A stretch of DNA of 52,296 nucleotides. It comes from Bacteroidales bacterium UBA3834. Its GTDB lineage: Bacteria; Bacteroidota; Bacteroidia; Bacteroidales; P3. Shown here one piece after another: positions 41,120 to 50,700 of this stretch. Position 1 is the first letter of the stretch, and every line of letters begins with the position of its first letter. The DNA lies in NCBI GenBank assembly GCA_002392965.1, contig DGIA01000033.1:34912-87207 (forward strand), written 5' to 3'. The translations under genes were made by a program, and so were the position numbers. The notes under the pieces are model-generated. The model ran no database searches and was not told the origin of the DNA. It saw only the letters and a list, made by a program, of their open reading frames with translations.

Positions 41120-41150
41120 CAAAGATACTCTTTTCCCGCCACATGCGCAA
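41120..41150 (-). promoter_or_regulatory. promoter of feoB
   Basis: On the minus strand TTG (41148-41150), 20 bases, TATCTTTG (41120-41127). The start codon is 26 bases after the box. Confidence 0.75.
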
Positions 41151-41229
41151 TCACCAGAAATGGTGATATTCCCCGCAGCCCCTCCGGACCCCGCTGAAAA
41201 AGAATTCCTTCCATGTCGGGATTTTTGTG

Positions 41230-41237
41230 TAACTTTG
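41230..41237 (+). promoter_or_regulatory. -7 box (TAACTTTG) of the CNNM transporter gene
   Basis: TAACTTTG 22 bases before the start codon; no convincing TTTG at -33. The fifth divergent intergenic region in the window, and the only one without an 11-bp array. Confidence 0.6.
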
Positions 41238-41259
41238 CATCCGAATATTATTTGATGAA

Positions 41260-42321
41260 ATGACCTTACTTATTGTCTTTCTGTTAGGTGCGATGTCCGT
41301 ATCGTTCCTCTGTTCCATTCTGGAATCGGTATTGATGTCCACACCGCTCTCGTTCATCACCATGAAGGAGGACGAAGGATACCGCCCCGCCAAAGTCTTC
41401 AAGAAATACAAACTCGACAATGCCCGCGCCATCGCGGCCATCCTCAGCCTCAACACCATAGCCAACACCATTGGTGCCGCCGGCGTGGGCCGTCAGGCCG
41501 CGCTTGTGCTCGACAGCATTCCCTTCGGTGTGGTCAGCGCTGTGGTCACGATTCTGATACTCGTCTTTTCCGAAATCATCCCCAAGACCATCGGCACCGG
41601 CCAGTGGCGCCGTCTCATGGGCTTCACAGCCTACACCATCCGCGTCCTCATCTTCATCCTCTATCCCATTGTGATGCTCGTCGAAGGCCTCACCAAACTC
41701 ATCGCCCGCAAGGACGAGGAGGAGGCCGCCGTCAGCCGCGAGGAAGTGGCCGCTATGGCCGACATGGGTGAAGACGAAGGCGTCATCGACGAGGATGAGA
41801 ACAAAATCATTCAGAACGTCATCAAGTTGGGCGACATCAAGGCCTACGACGTGATGACCCCGCGGGTGGTCGCCGCCACCGCCCCCGAGAGCATGACCCT
41901 CAAGCAGTTCTACCGCTCCGACGACTACGGCCACTTCTCGCGCATCCCCGTCTATGCCGAGGAGGAGGACTTCATCACCGGCTACGTGCTCCGCAGCGAG
42001 GCCCTCGAGGAACTGGCCGAGGACCATTTCAGCAAGACCCTCGGCGACATCAAGCGCACCATCCCCCTCTTCAACGAGGAGATGTCGGTGGCCGACATCT
42101 GGGACAACCTGCTGCGCCACAAGGAGCAGATTGCCGGCATCATCGACGAGTTCGGCTCCTTCCAGGGCATCATCACCCTGGAGGACATCATCGAGACCAT
42201 CTTCGGCCTCGAGATTATCGACGAGAGCGACGAGGTGGCCGACATGCAGCAGTATGCCCGCGAACGATGGGAACAGCGCCAGCGACGCTTCAAATCCATC
42301 AACCTTCCCGAAGAGAAATGA
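41260..42321 (+). CDS. CNNM/CorC-family (hemolysin-type) transporter
   Basis: 353 residues. An N-terminal DUF21/CNNM membrane domain with about four helices (TLLIVFLLGAMSVSFLCSILE, LSLNTIANTIGAAGVG, VFSEIIPKTIG) is followed by a linker and two CBS domains (VMTPRVVAATAPESMT, RIPVYAEEEDFITGYVLR, and GIIDEFGSFQGIITLEDIIE). The family is linked to Mg2+/Co2+ efflux or Na+-coupled metal transport. The C-terminal CorC_HlyC domain found in longer members is absent. It ends near a strong palindrome shared with the convergent DUF4954 gene. Confidence 0.93.
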   Translation: MTLLIVFLLGAMSVSFLCSILESVLMSTPLSFITMKEDEGYRPAKVFKKYKLDNARAIAAILSLNTIANTIGAAGVGRQAALVLDSIPFGVVSAVVTILILVFSEIIPKTIGTGQWRRLMGFTAYTIRVLIFILYPIVMLVEGLTKLIARKDEEEAAVSREEVAAMADMGEDEGVIDEDENKIIQNVIKLGDIKAYDVMTPRVVAATAPESMTLKQFYRSDDYGHFSRIPVYAEEEDFITGYVLRSEALEELAEDHFSKTLGDIKRTIPLFNEEMSVADIWDNLLRHKEQIAGIIDEFGSFQGIITLEDIIETIFGLEIIDESDEVADMQQYARERWEQRQRRFKSINLPEEK

Positions 42322-42330
42322 CAAAACGGA

Positions 42331-42352
42331 GGGGCCGCCGATCGGCGGCCCC
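42331..42352. terminator. perfect palindrome, likely bidirectional terminator
   Basis: 22-base perfect dyad with arms GGGGCCGCCGA / TCGGCGGCCCC and no spacer, between two convergent genes. The T-tract is poor on both sides, so intrinsic termination is likely but not certain. It directly touches a 14-base direct repeat (CTCACTCATAATTC, 42352-42365 and 42366-42379) that reaches the stop of the DUF4954 gene. Confidence 0.55.
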
Positions 42353-42377
42353 TCACTCATAATTCCTCACTCATAAT

Positions 42378-44171
42378 TCAACCCAGCACAGCATCCCTCT
42401 CGGGGTCGTCCCAATAGGTCATGTTGCGGAAGGGGTTCACCTCGTCCTTGTGACGGCTGGCCACCTTCTGCTCCTCGATATATTGCTGTATCCCGGTGTA
42501 GCGTTGGACGTAGCGCTGCCACAGCTCGTCGCTCAGCTCGCCGACACCCGCCAGCCTGCACAGCACCCCGTAGGCGTGGGCCCGGCGCTGGTCGGGATAG
42601 GATGTCCAGAGCTTGTCCATGCGTCCGTGCAGCTGTGACCAACTGTCGATGGCGCCGCTCTCCACGTCGGCGATCAGCCGCTCCAAGTCGTTTTTCGCCA
42701 CCAGCTGGCCGCCGATGTTGACCCAGTCGGTCGATGGGTCGGCAGGATGGCAGGATGGCAGGTTGTCGCTGCAACCCTCCAATGTCTTCATTGCGTAGAA
42801 CACCAGCATGTCCTCGTAGGCCTTCAGGCCTTCCTCCCCTTTGAGGATCACCGTGGGACGCTTGCTTTTCTCCATTCCCTCGGCCGTCACGACGCCGTCT
42901 TTGGCGTTAGCCATCCACCGGCGCAGCAGTTCCATGCCCTGCAGTATCTCCTCGGCGGTGTCGGGCGCCAGGTTGTCGAACTCGATGTGCTGCGCCTTCA
43001 CCACACGCTTGTCGCGTTTGGCGAACTTCTTGCTGTTGCGGTCCATGGCGTACATGTTGTACATCCACCAGTAGGCCGGCATCACCTCCAGCCGGTCCTT
43101 GGCGGTGTTGTTGTTCACCAGAGCGAAAGGCAGCTTGATGTCCAGTTCGGCGGGGTAGTCGCCCTTGGCCAGCAGGCAGTAGGAGGCGAAGCGCGAGGAA
43201 TGCTTGAACGAGCAGCAGAGGCCCGGCCAGAATCCGCGGCCGGCGGCAATCTCGTTGTCGGCCGTGCGGCTGTTGTGGTTGCTGCCGATGGTGCCGCCGG
43301 CGGCTATGTTGCTCTGGCCCATGATGAGGCCGGCGATGAGGAACGAGTTGTTGTGGTGCTGCTCGTGGGCGGGGAAGATGATGCTGTTGCCCACCTCGCA
43401 GCGCGCCAGGGTGCTGTTGTCGCCCACCACGGTGTCGTTGAGGCGGAGGCCGAATTCCAGATGCACATGCTCGCCCAGCAGGAAACGCACCGCTATCACG
43501 CCGTGTTCCAGCGTGCAGCCCGTGCCCACCACGCCGTCGCTGAGCACGATGCAGCCATCCACCTCCGTCGGGTCGGCCTCGGTCGAGCGGATGGCCACGT
43601 TGCGGATGGCCTTGGTGTTCTTCACCACGCAATGGTCGCCCACGGTGCCGTAGCCTCCCTCGGGAGTGCCGAGGCAGTCGTAGGTGAAGGCCTCGAGTTT
43701 CTCCATCAAGCCCTTGCGTCCGCGGTAGCGGGCCCAGAGGTAGGCGTCGCCGATGGTCATGCCGCTGAAGGGCAGGATGCGGCGGCCGCCGTTCTCGTTC
43801 ATCGGCTCCAGCCAGGCCGCCCCTCGGACGTCGGTGCGGCAGGTCATCTCCTCGATGTTGAACAGCAGCACGTGGTCGCCCAGCGTGTAGTTGCTCAGCA
43901 TCCGCACATTGTGGATGGCCGCGTGGTCGCCCACGGTCGTGTCGGACAAGGTGCTGTTGAAGATGCCTTCGCGCAGGGTGAGCTCGCCGTGACGCACCCG
44001 GTCGGGCGTCAAGGCGCCGATGCGCACAGGGCCCTCGAAGGCGTTGCCCCGCAGGCAGGCGCTGTTGAACGGTTCTGCCACTTCCACGACGGACCAGTCG
44101 AGGGCAGTGTTTCCCGACTGTTCCAGTTGTGCTATCTCACTCGCGGTGAGACGACGGTAGGTTTTCTCCAT
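42378..44171 (-). CDS. DUF4954 beta-helix protein
   Basis: 597 residues from ATG 44171; the open frame to 44387 runs through the repeat array and is rejected. The N-terminal half is a left-handed beta-helix of hexapeptide-like turns (GMTIGDAYLWARYRG, GYGTVGDHCVVKNTKAIRNV, GTIGSNHNSRTADNEI, GRGFWPGLCC), resembling sugar-nucleotide acyl/pyrophosphorylases without their nucleotidyltransferase domain. The C-terminal part is helical (EEILQGMELLRRWM, KAYEDMLVFYAMKTLEG). This is the Bacteroidota/spirochaete DUF4954 family, whose function is unknown; a role in sugar-nucleotide or cofactor chemistry is only inferred from the fold. TATTTTTG lies 62 bases upstream. Confidence 0.85.
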   Translation of the reverse strand: MEKTYRRLTASEIAQLEQSGNTALDWSVVEVAEPFNSACLRGNAFEGPVRIGALTPDRVRHGELTLREGIFNSTLSDTTVGDHAAIHNVRMLSNYTLGDHVLLFNIEEMTCRTDVRGAAWLEPMNENGGRRILPFSGMTIGDAYLWARYRGRKGLMEKLEAFTYDCLGTPEGGYGTVGDHCVVKNTKAIRNVAIRSTEADPTEVDGCIVLSDGVVGTGCTLEHGVIAVRFLLGEHVHLEFGLRLNDTVVGDNSTLARCEVGNSIIFPAHEQHHNNSFLIAGLIMGQSNIAAGGTIGSNHNSRTADNEIAAGRGFWPGLCCSFKHSSRFASYCLLAKGDYPAELDIKLPFALVNNNTAKDRLEVMPAYWWMYNMYAMDRNSKKFAKRDKRVVKAQHIEFDNLAPDTAEEILQGMELLRRWMANAKDGVVTAEGMEKSKRPTVILKGEEGLKAYEDMLVFYAMKTLEGCSDNLPSCHPADPSTDWVNIGGQLVAKNDLERLIADVESGAIDSWSQLHGRMDKLWTSYPDQRRAHAYGVLCRLAGVGELSDELWQRYVQRYTGIQQYIEEQKVASRHKDEVNPFRNMTYWDDPERDAVLG

Positions 44172-44233
44172 TGTCTTTATATTTAGGTGTTTAGAATATT
44201 CCAACTCAATTCCACACAGGGAATACTCCGCTG

Positions 44234-44241
44234 CAAAAATA
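44234..44241 (-). promoter_or_regulatory. -7 box (TATTTTTG) of the DUF4954 gene
   Basis: On the minus strand TATTTTTG, 62 bases upstream of the start. No TTTG at the right distance upstream. Array D begins 65 bases further upstream. Confidence 0.55.
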
Positions 44242-44306
44242 CAAATATTTTTCAAAACCGATTCATTTGAATCCACTCCGCAGCGCCTCCGTTTATTCTC
44301 CAGGGT

Positions 44307-44482
44307 GGATAAGAGATGAATAAGAGATGTACCAAGGATGTACCAAGGATGTACTAAGGATGTACCAAGGATGTACCAGGGATGCACCAGGGATCAACCA
44401 AGGTTCAACCGGGGATGCACCGATGAAAGACGGAGGAAAGACGGAGGAAGGACGGAGGAAAGACGGAGGAAGGACGGAGGGA
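44307..44482 (+). repeat. 11-bp tandem array D (DUF4954/adhesin divergent region)
   Basis: Sixteen uninterrupted 11-base units in one register. Two begin GGATAAGAGAT/GAATAAGAGAT, then six of the GTACCAAGGAT type, three transitional, then agacggaggaa-type units (AGACGGAGGAA three times, GGACGGAGGAA once) and finally GGACGGAGGGA, identical to units in arrays B and C. The unit changes abruptly from the GTACCAAGGAT class to the GACGGAGGAA class without a break in phase. It fills about a third of the 539-base gap between the DUF4954 gene and the adhesin gene; the rest holds the two promoters and no gene. Confidence 0.92.
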
Positions 44483-44571
44483 GTAGAGGGTGGCACCTGC
44501 GCAGCAGGATGGATGGAGAGGCTGAGAATCAGGAGCGTATGGTTGTGTGGGTGTAAAAAAGTTGAAAAAAA

Positions 44572-44602
44572 TTTGCACAGTTGGAATAAATGTGTATATT
44601 TG
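44572..44602 (+). promoter_or_regulatory. promoter of the giant adhesin gene
   Basis: TTTG (44572-44575), exactly 19 bases, TATATTTG (44595-44602). The start codon is 108 bases downstream, so the mRNA would have a leader of about 100 bases. Confidence 0.88.
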
Positions 44603-44710
44603 CACTAATGTTTCCCGGAGGGGTGTTTTTTGTGATGTCGGTGAGGAACAGGAGGTTAGATGATAATATAATAAGTAATTAACCCATATTATTAACCAAA
44701 ACACAACACT

Positions 44711-47700
44711 ATGAAACGTTTTTACAAGTTTCTGATGTCAATGGTCATGGCGATGGCCTTGACAGTGCCGTGGCAGACCCAGGCACAGGCAACCTTGACA
44801 GTGGCCAACGGGACGGTGACCAACGAGTATGTCCCCATCTATGGCTACTATGGCGATGCCTATCTGCGTGCGGATTTTGTCTATCCAACCTCGATGATTG
44901 GGGCGATGGCCGGAGGCTCCATCACGCAGATGACATTCTATTCCGAAGACGCCTCTGTCAGTCTGTCAAGTAATTTCAAAGTCTATTTGACAGAGGTCAG
45001 CAGCGCGACATTGTCATCTTTTACCAGTGCCACCGGCCTGACACAGGTTTATAACGGAACGGTGACCATCTCCGGCAGCCAGATGACCGTCACCTTTGCC
45101 ACTCCCTATGTCTATCAGGGCGGCAATCTGCTCGTCAGGGTTGAAAGCACCACTACTGGCAATTATGTGCATACTTATTGGTATGGTATCAGTTCTACCG
45201 GTAGTAGTGTTCAGGGCTATGACTACGACTCCCCGTCGGGTATTGATGCTACAAGCCGCGATTTCCTTCCCAAAACCACCTTCGGTTACACTCCCGCAGG
45301 TGACGACTTCTGCTTTCCTCCTACCGGCGTGACCGCCCAGGTGACGGGCAGCGATGTCAATGTCAGCTGGACCGACACCAATGCCTCGAGCTGGAACATC
45401 GTGTGGGGTGTCGGCAACTTCAATCCCGACACGGTTGTGATCAACTCAGCCAGCTCCAGCACGACCAGCTATCAGATTGCCGGCCTGGATGAAGGCTTAT
45501 ACACTGTTTATGTGCAGGCCGACTGCGGCGACACTGTCAGTTCCTGGTCGGCAGCGCCCCAATTCATGGTGGGCGGCTGCATAATTACCATCGATGCCAT
45601 CGACTCTTACGGCGATGGTTGGAATGACGGCTCTCTCGCTGTGATGCAGGATAGCGCCATCGTCCAAACTGTCGGCTTGTCCAGCGGCACCCAACAGACG
45701 TACCTGGTGCCTGTCTTCGGTTCCAGCCCGGTGAGCTTCGTGTGGACGTCTGGAAACTATGACGACGAAGTGACCATCAATATCTACGACGGGGGCGGCG
45801 CGATGCTTTTCACGGTCACCGATCCCTCGGCGGGCACCATCTACACGATGAGCGACCCCTGCCCCACGTGCCTTGGTGTCGCCAACTTGCATACATCCTA
45901 TGTCAGCACCGATTCGATCACTGTCGGCTGGACTCCCCGCGGACAGGAAGGCGAGTGGTTGCTTTACTTGAACGACAGCCTTGTGGCCTCTGTCACCGAC
46001 ACGATCTACACTTTTGAGAACCTCTTGGCCAGCAGTGTGTATAGCCTCGGCGTGAGCGCAGTTTGCTCCTCCGACGACACCAGCGGCATTGTTCCCATTT
46101 CACAGCGCACTGCCTGCGGCACCATCTCGGCCTTGCCCTTTGTGCAGGACTTTGAGAATTGCCCGACCGGCAGCAGTGTCCAGTTCGACCCCTGCTGGAG
46201 CATCTATAACACCACTAGCACCTCGTACAACTATCCGTATGTCGCTTCCGCTGACGGAGGCAAGTACCTGAACATGTATTTGTACAACAGCAGTAACATG
46301 AACGGTCAATATGGTTACGCCATGATGCCCATGTTCGGTGATGAGCTGGACGATGTCGATATGGAGGTGAGCTTCGATATCTGGGGCAGCAGCACCAGCA
46401 CTTACGGCCGTGGTGTGATTGTGGCCCTGTTCGATACCTCCGGCACTGCCGCCAACCCTGTCTATGACACGGTGACCATCATCATCCCCACCGCCACCAG
46501 TATGGCCACGGCCACGACCGAATATGTCAGCCTCGTGGGTCATGAGACGGCCGGCAAGCGCCTCGGCTTCTTCTTCAAGAACCAGCAGGCTTCCGCCACC
46601 GGTAGCTACTTCTATACCTATATTGACAATGTGAACCTGCATGTGGCTCCCGACTGCATGGTGCCGCAAAACCTGGTGGCCAACTATATCGGCACCGACA
46701 CCCTCGACCTTTCGTGGGAGGGCACCGGCAGCAGCTGGTTGGTTGAGTACCGAGTGTCTGGCTCTACAGCTTGGACCGGTGTCGAAGTGAGCGACACCAA
46801 TGTTGTCCTCGCGTCCCTGAATGCCAGCACCCCGTATGACATCCGCGTGCGCACTCTCTGCGGCGGGGATACCAGCTTTGCCCTGACGGGCAACTTCCGC
46901 ACGGCTTGCGGCGCTATCAGCAGCTTGCCCTATGTGATGGACTTCGAGAATTGCCCGACCGGCAGCACTGTCAAGTTCGACCCCTGCTGGAGCATCTACA
47001 ACAACTACAGCACTACGTCCAAATATCCTTATGTCAGCACTGCCAGCAACAACAAGTATCTGTATATGTACTTGTACGGCAGCAACATGAACAGCATGTA
47101 CGGCTACGCCATGATGCCCGTGATGGGTGAGGAATTGGACGATGTCGATATGGAGGTGAGCTTCAACATCTGGAGAAACAGCACCAGCACTTACGGCCGT
47201 GGTGTAATCGTGGCCCTGTTCAACGCCAACGACACCACCGCCAACCCCATCTATGACACGGTGGCCATCATCGTGCCCACCGCCACCAGTTTGGCCACGG
47301 CCACGACCGAGTATGTCAGCCTCGTGGGACACAACACTGCCGGCAAGCGCCTCGGCTTCTTCTTCAAGAACCAGGTGACTTCCGCCACCGGTAGCTACTA
47401 CTATACCTATATCGACAATGTGAACCTGCATGTGGCTCCCAACTGCTTGGTGCCGCAGAACCTGACGGCCGACAATATTACGGCCGACACTCTCGAACTT
47501 TCGTGGACCGGCACCAGCGATGCCTATTATGTCGAATACCGCGCCGCCGCCGACACGACATGGACGGGTGTCGATGTTTCCGACAACAGTGTTGTTCTGG
47601 AGCCTCTGAGTGCCAACACCCAGTATGAGATCCGTGTGCGCGGAGTTTGCGACGGCGACACCAGCTACGCCTTGTTGGGTTCGTTCCGCACGAATTGCGG

Positions 47701-50700
47701 TGCCATCACCACCCTGCCTTGGACCGAGAATTTCAACGGTATGTCCACCACCTCCAGCGCCACCGCCATTCCCTGCTGGAGCTACATCGGAACTGGCGGC
47801 TATGTGAACATTCAAACCACCGGTGCACACTCCGGCAACTGCGTGCGTTTCTATCCCAACGGCGACAGTGGCAACGACCATGTTCTGGTGCTTCCTCCGT
47901 TCGACACCGTCACCAGCGGTCTTGAGATGACTTTCTGGACCCGCCCCGAGAGCTCCAGCAGCAGCGGTTCGCTCAGCGTGGGATACGTGACCAATCCCGC
48001 GTCGGCCGCTTCGTTCGTCGAGGTGCTCAACGTCCCCATGACGATGGGTACCACCAACATGCAGTATGAGGTGACCTTCGCCGGCGCCCCTGCCGGTTCC
48101 CGCATCGCCATGCGTCACAATGTGAGCAGCACTGCGTGGTATTGGTTTGTCGATGATATCGATGTGCATGCCGCACCGACCTGCCTGCATCCTTCCGTCT
48201 TGGCCATCACCAACACCACCGACAGTGAAATCGGCTTCAGCTTCGGCGGAGAAGAGGGTGCCACCTTCCGTATCTATCTCAAGGATACCACCGGTACAGT
48301 TCTCGACTCGATCGATACTACCGCCACTTCCTACTCCTTCACGGGTCTTACCCCCTCCACGTTCTATCGCATCAGCGTGGCCACCATCTGCGGAACCGAG
48401 TTGAGTGAGTTTGTGACCGTCTCCGGCCGCACCACCGCAGTCATCAACGCCGTGACGGTGCCCTACATCACCGGCTTCGAGGATGCCACTCTGGACACCG
48501 CCTGGACGCTGGTGAACGGCACCAACACCAACAAGTGGGTCTTCGGCAGCGCCGCCCATAGCAGTGGCAGCCGTGCCCTCTACATCTCGGACAACAACGG
48601 CACTGCCAATGAATACACTATCACTAGCGCCGCCAGCAATGTGTCGGTCTATAAAGCTTTCCGTACCACCGCTGCCGGCCAGTATGCCATCAGCTTCGAC
48701 TGGAAGGCTCAGGGCGAGAGTTGCTGCGACTACCTGCGTGCCTTCCTGGTGCCCGCCAGCGTGGATATTGTCGCCGGGCAGAACGGCATTGGAACTACAG
48801 GTGCTCCCACTGGCTGGACCGCCATCGACGGCGGCAACAAGCTGAACGCGGTGAGTGACTGGCAGAATGTCGTCTATTTCTTCGATGTCGCCGGTTCCGG
48901 TCTCTACAAAGTGGTCTTCTTCTGGCACAACGACGGTTCGTTAGGTACCAATCCTCCCGCTGCCATCGACAACTTCTCCTTCGTGCAGGTGACCTGCCCG
49001 CGTCCCACCGCTTTGACGCTCGACACCATCAGCTACGACAGCATGGCTTTCCATTGGACTGCCGGCGGCAGCGAGACTTCGTGGGAAGTGACGGTCGGTA
49101 ACCTGGCTCCCGTGGTGGTCAACACCAACAGCTATGCCGTCAACGGACTCCTTCCGAATACAAGTTATAATGTTCGCGTGCGCGGTATTTGCGGCGCCGG
49201 CGACAGCAGCTTGTATAGCAGTGCCAACTTCACCACAGTATGCGGACCCAACCCGCTGCCCTTCTTCCGCGACTTCGACAACCTGGCGTATGATTACTTC
49301 GCCGAGGATTGCTGGAAGACCGGCAACACCGCCAATCAGGCACAGGACTCCTACAACAACTGGCCCTACATCATCTCCTTTACCGGTACCACCGACGACA
49401 AATTGTTGTTCCTGAATCATGGCGCCTATGTCTATCTGCCTCAGATGGGAGCTCCGCTCAACCAGTTGGAACTCACCTTCGACTTCAGCTCAAGCCACGA
49501 CTCCAGTGTTCTGTACATCGGCTATGTCACCAACCCGAACATGCCGTACAGCAGCGCGGTTATCATGGACACCATCTACCATGGGAACTATGCCACTCCC
49601 GAGGAGTTCCGCGGTCGTGTGGAATACTCGATGAGCGCCTATCCTGACACGGCTGCACGCCTGGTGATTGCCAGCGATGTGACGGGAACCGATCACTGGA
49701 TCGGCATCAACGAGTTGACCATCGCCTATCCGCCCACTTGCGGTCATGTCGAGAATATCTCCTATACCTCTGCCAACTCCACTTCGGCTACCTTGACCTG
49801 GACGGCTTCGGCCAATGGCACACCTCAGAGTTATGTGGTGGAATATGGCCCGCGCCTGTTCACTCCCGGCACCGGTACCATCGCCACCACCACAACCAAC
49901 AGCATCACCCTCACCGGTCTGCAGCCGATGACGCCCTACCAGGCTTACATCGTCACCAACTGCGGTGCCGGCGACAGCTCGGTGGCTACCATGCCGTTCG
50001 AGTTCAGCAGTGCTTGCGGTGACATGGTTATTCCTACCGATACCATCGGATTTGAGGAATATATGCTCTCAGGCCGTTCGGCAACCGGCTTGTTGCCCAA
50101 TTGCTGGACAATTGACAGCACCAGCATTATCTATTCCGAGGACAGTGTCGCGGCAATGATCTATGGTATGGATGACAACAGCAGTATGGTTCTGTTGATG
50201 AATGACCAGTCGTTCCTCGCTATGCCGTCCAGTCCTGTGGATCTCGACACGTTGCAGATCAGCTTCGACTTTACTGCCCAGCAGAACGCGGCTCTAGTGG
50301 TGGGTTCGGTCAGCTCGCAAGCTCCCGGCTTTGCCGCCTCCTTTGTCCCTGTTGACACCCTCCGCTTTGCCGACAATGGACGTGCTACGGTTTACTTCGC
50401 CGGCTACACTGGAAGCAACCGCTATATTGCATTCCAGAACATAGCCCTCGACACCAACAATTACGCTCAAGTGGCAATAGACAACATTGCGATTGCCTAT
50501 GCACCTTCCTGCTACCCGGTGACCCATACTGAGGTTATAATGGCCGGTGAAAACAACATCACGGTGGATTGGACCGATGTTGTCAGTGCCGGCAACTGGA
50601 CCATTGAGTACGGTCCTCAGGGCTTTGTGCCTGGTGCAGGTACCACAATGAACGTCACCACTCACCCGGTGAACATCACTGGCTTGAGCTCCACTACGAC

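Noticed and set aside
42747..44186. 479-codon open frame antisense to the DUF4954 gene
   Set aside because: Mirror frame with Val/His/Gly-rich composition; the sense gene is a clear family member.
44307..44482. CRISPR array
   Set aside because: Units are 11 bases with no spacers, and no cas genes are present.
46100..48928. 942-codon open frame antisense to the adhesin
   Set aside because: Explained by the Thr/Ser/Asp codons of the sense strand; the repeated pattern simply mirrors the adhesin modules.
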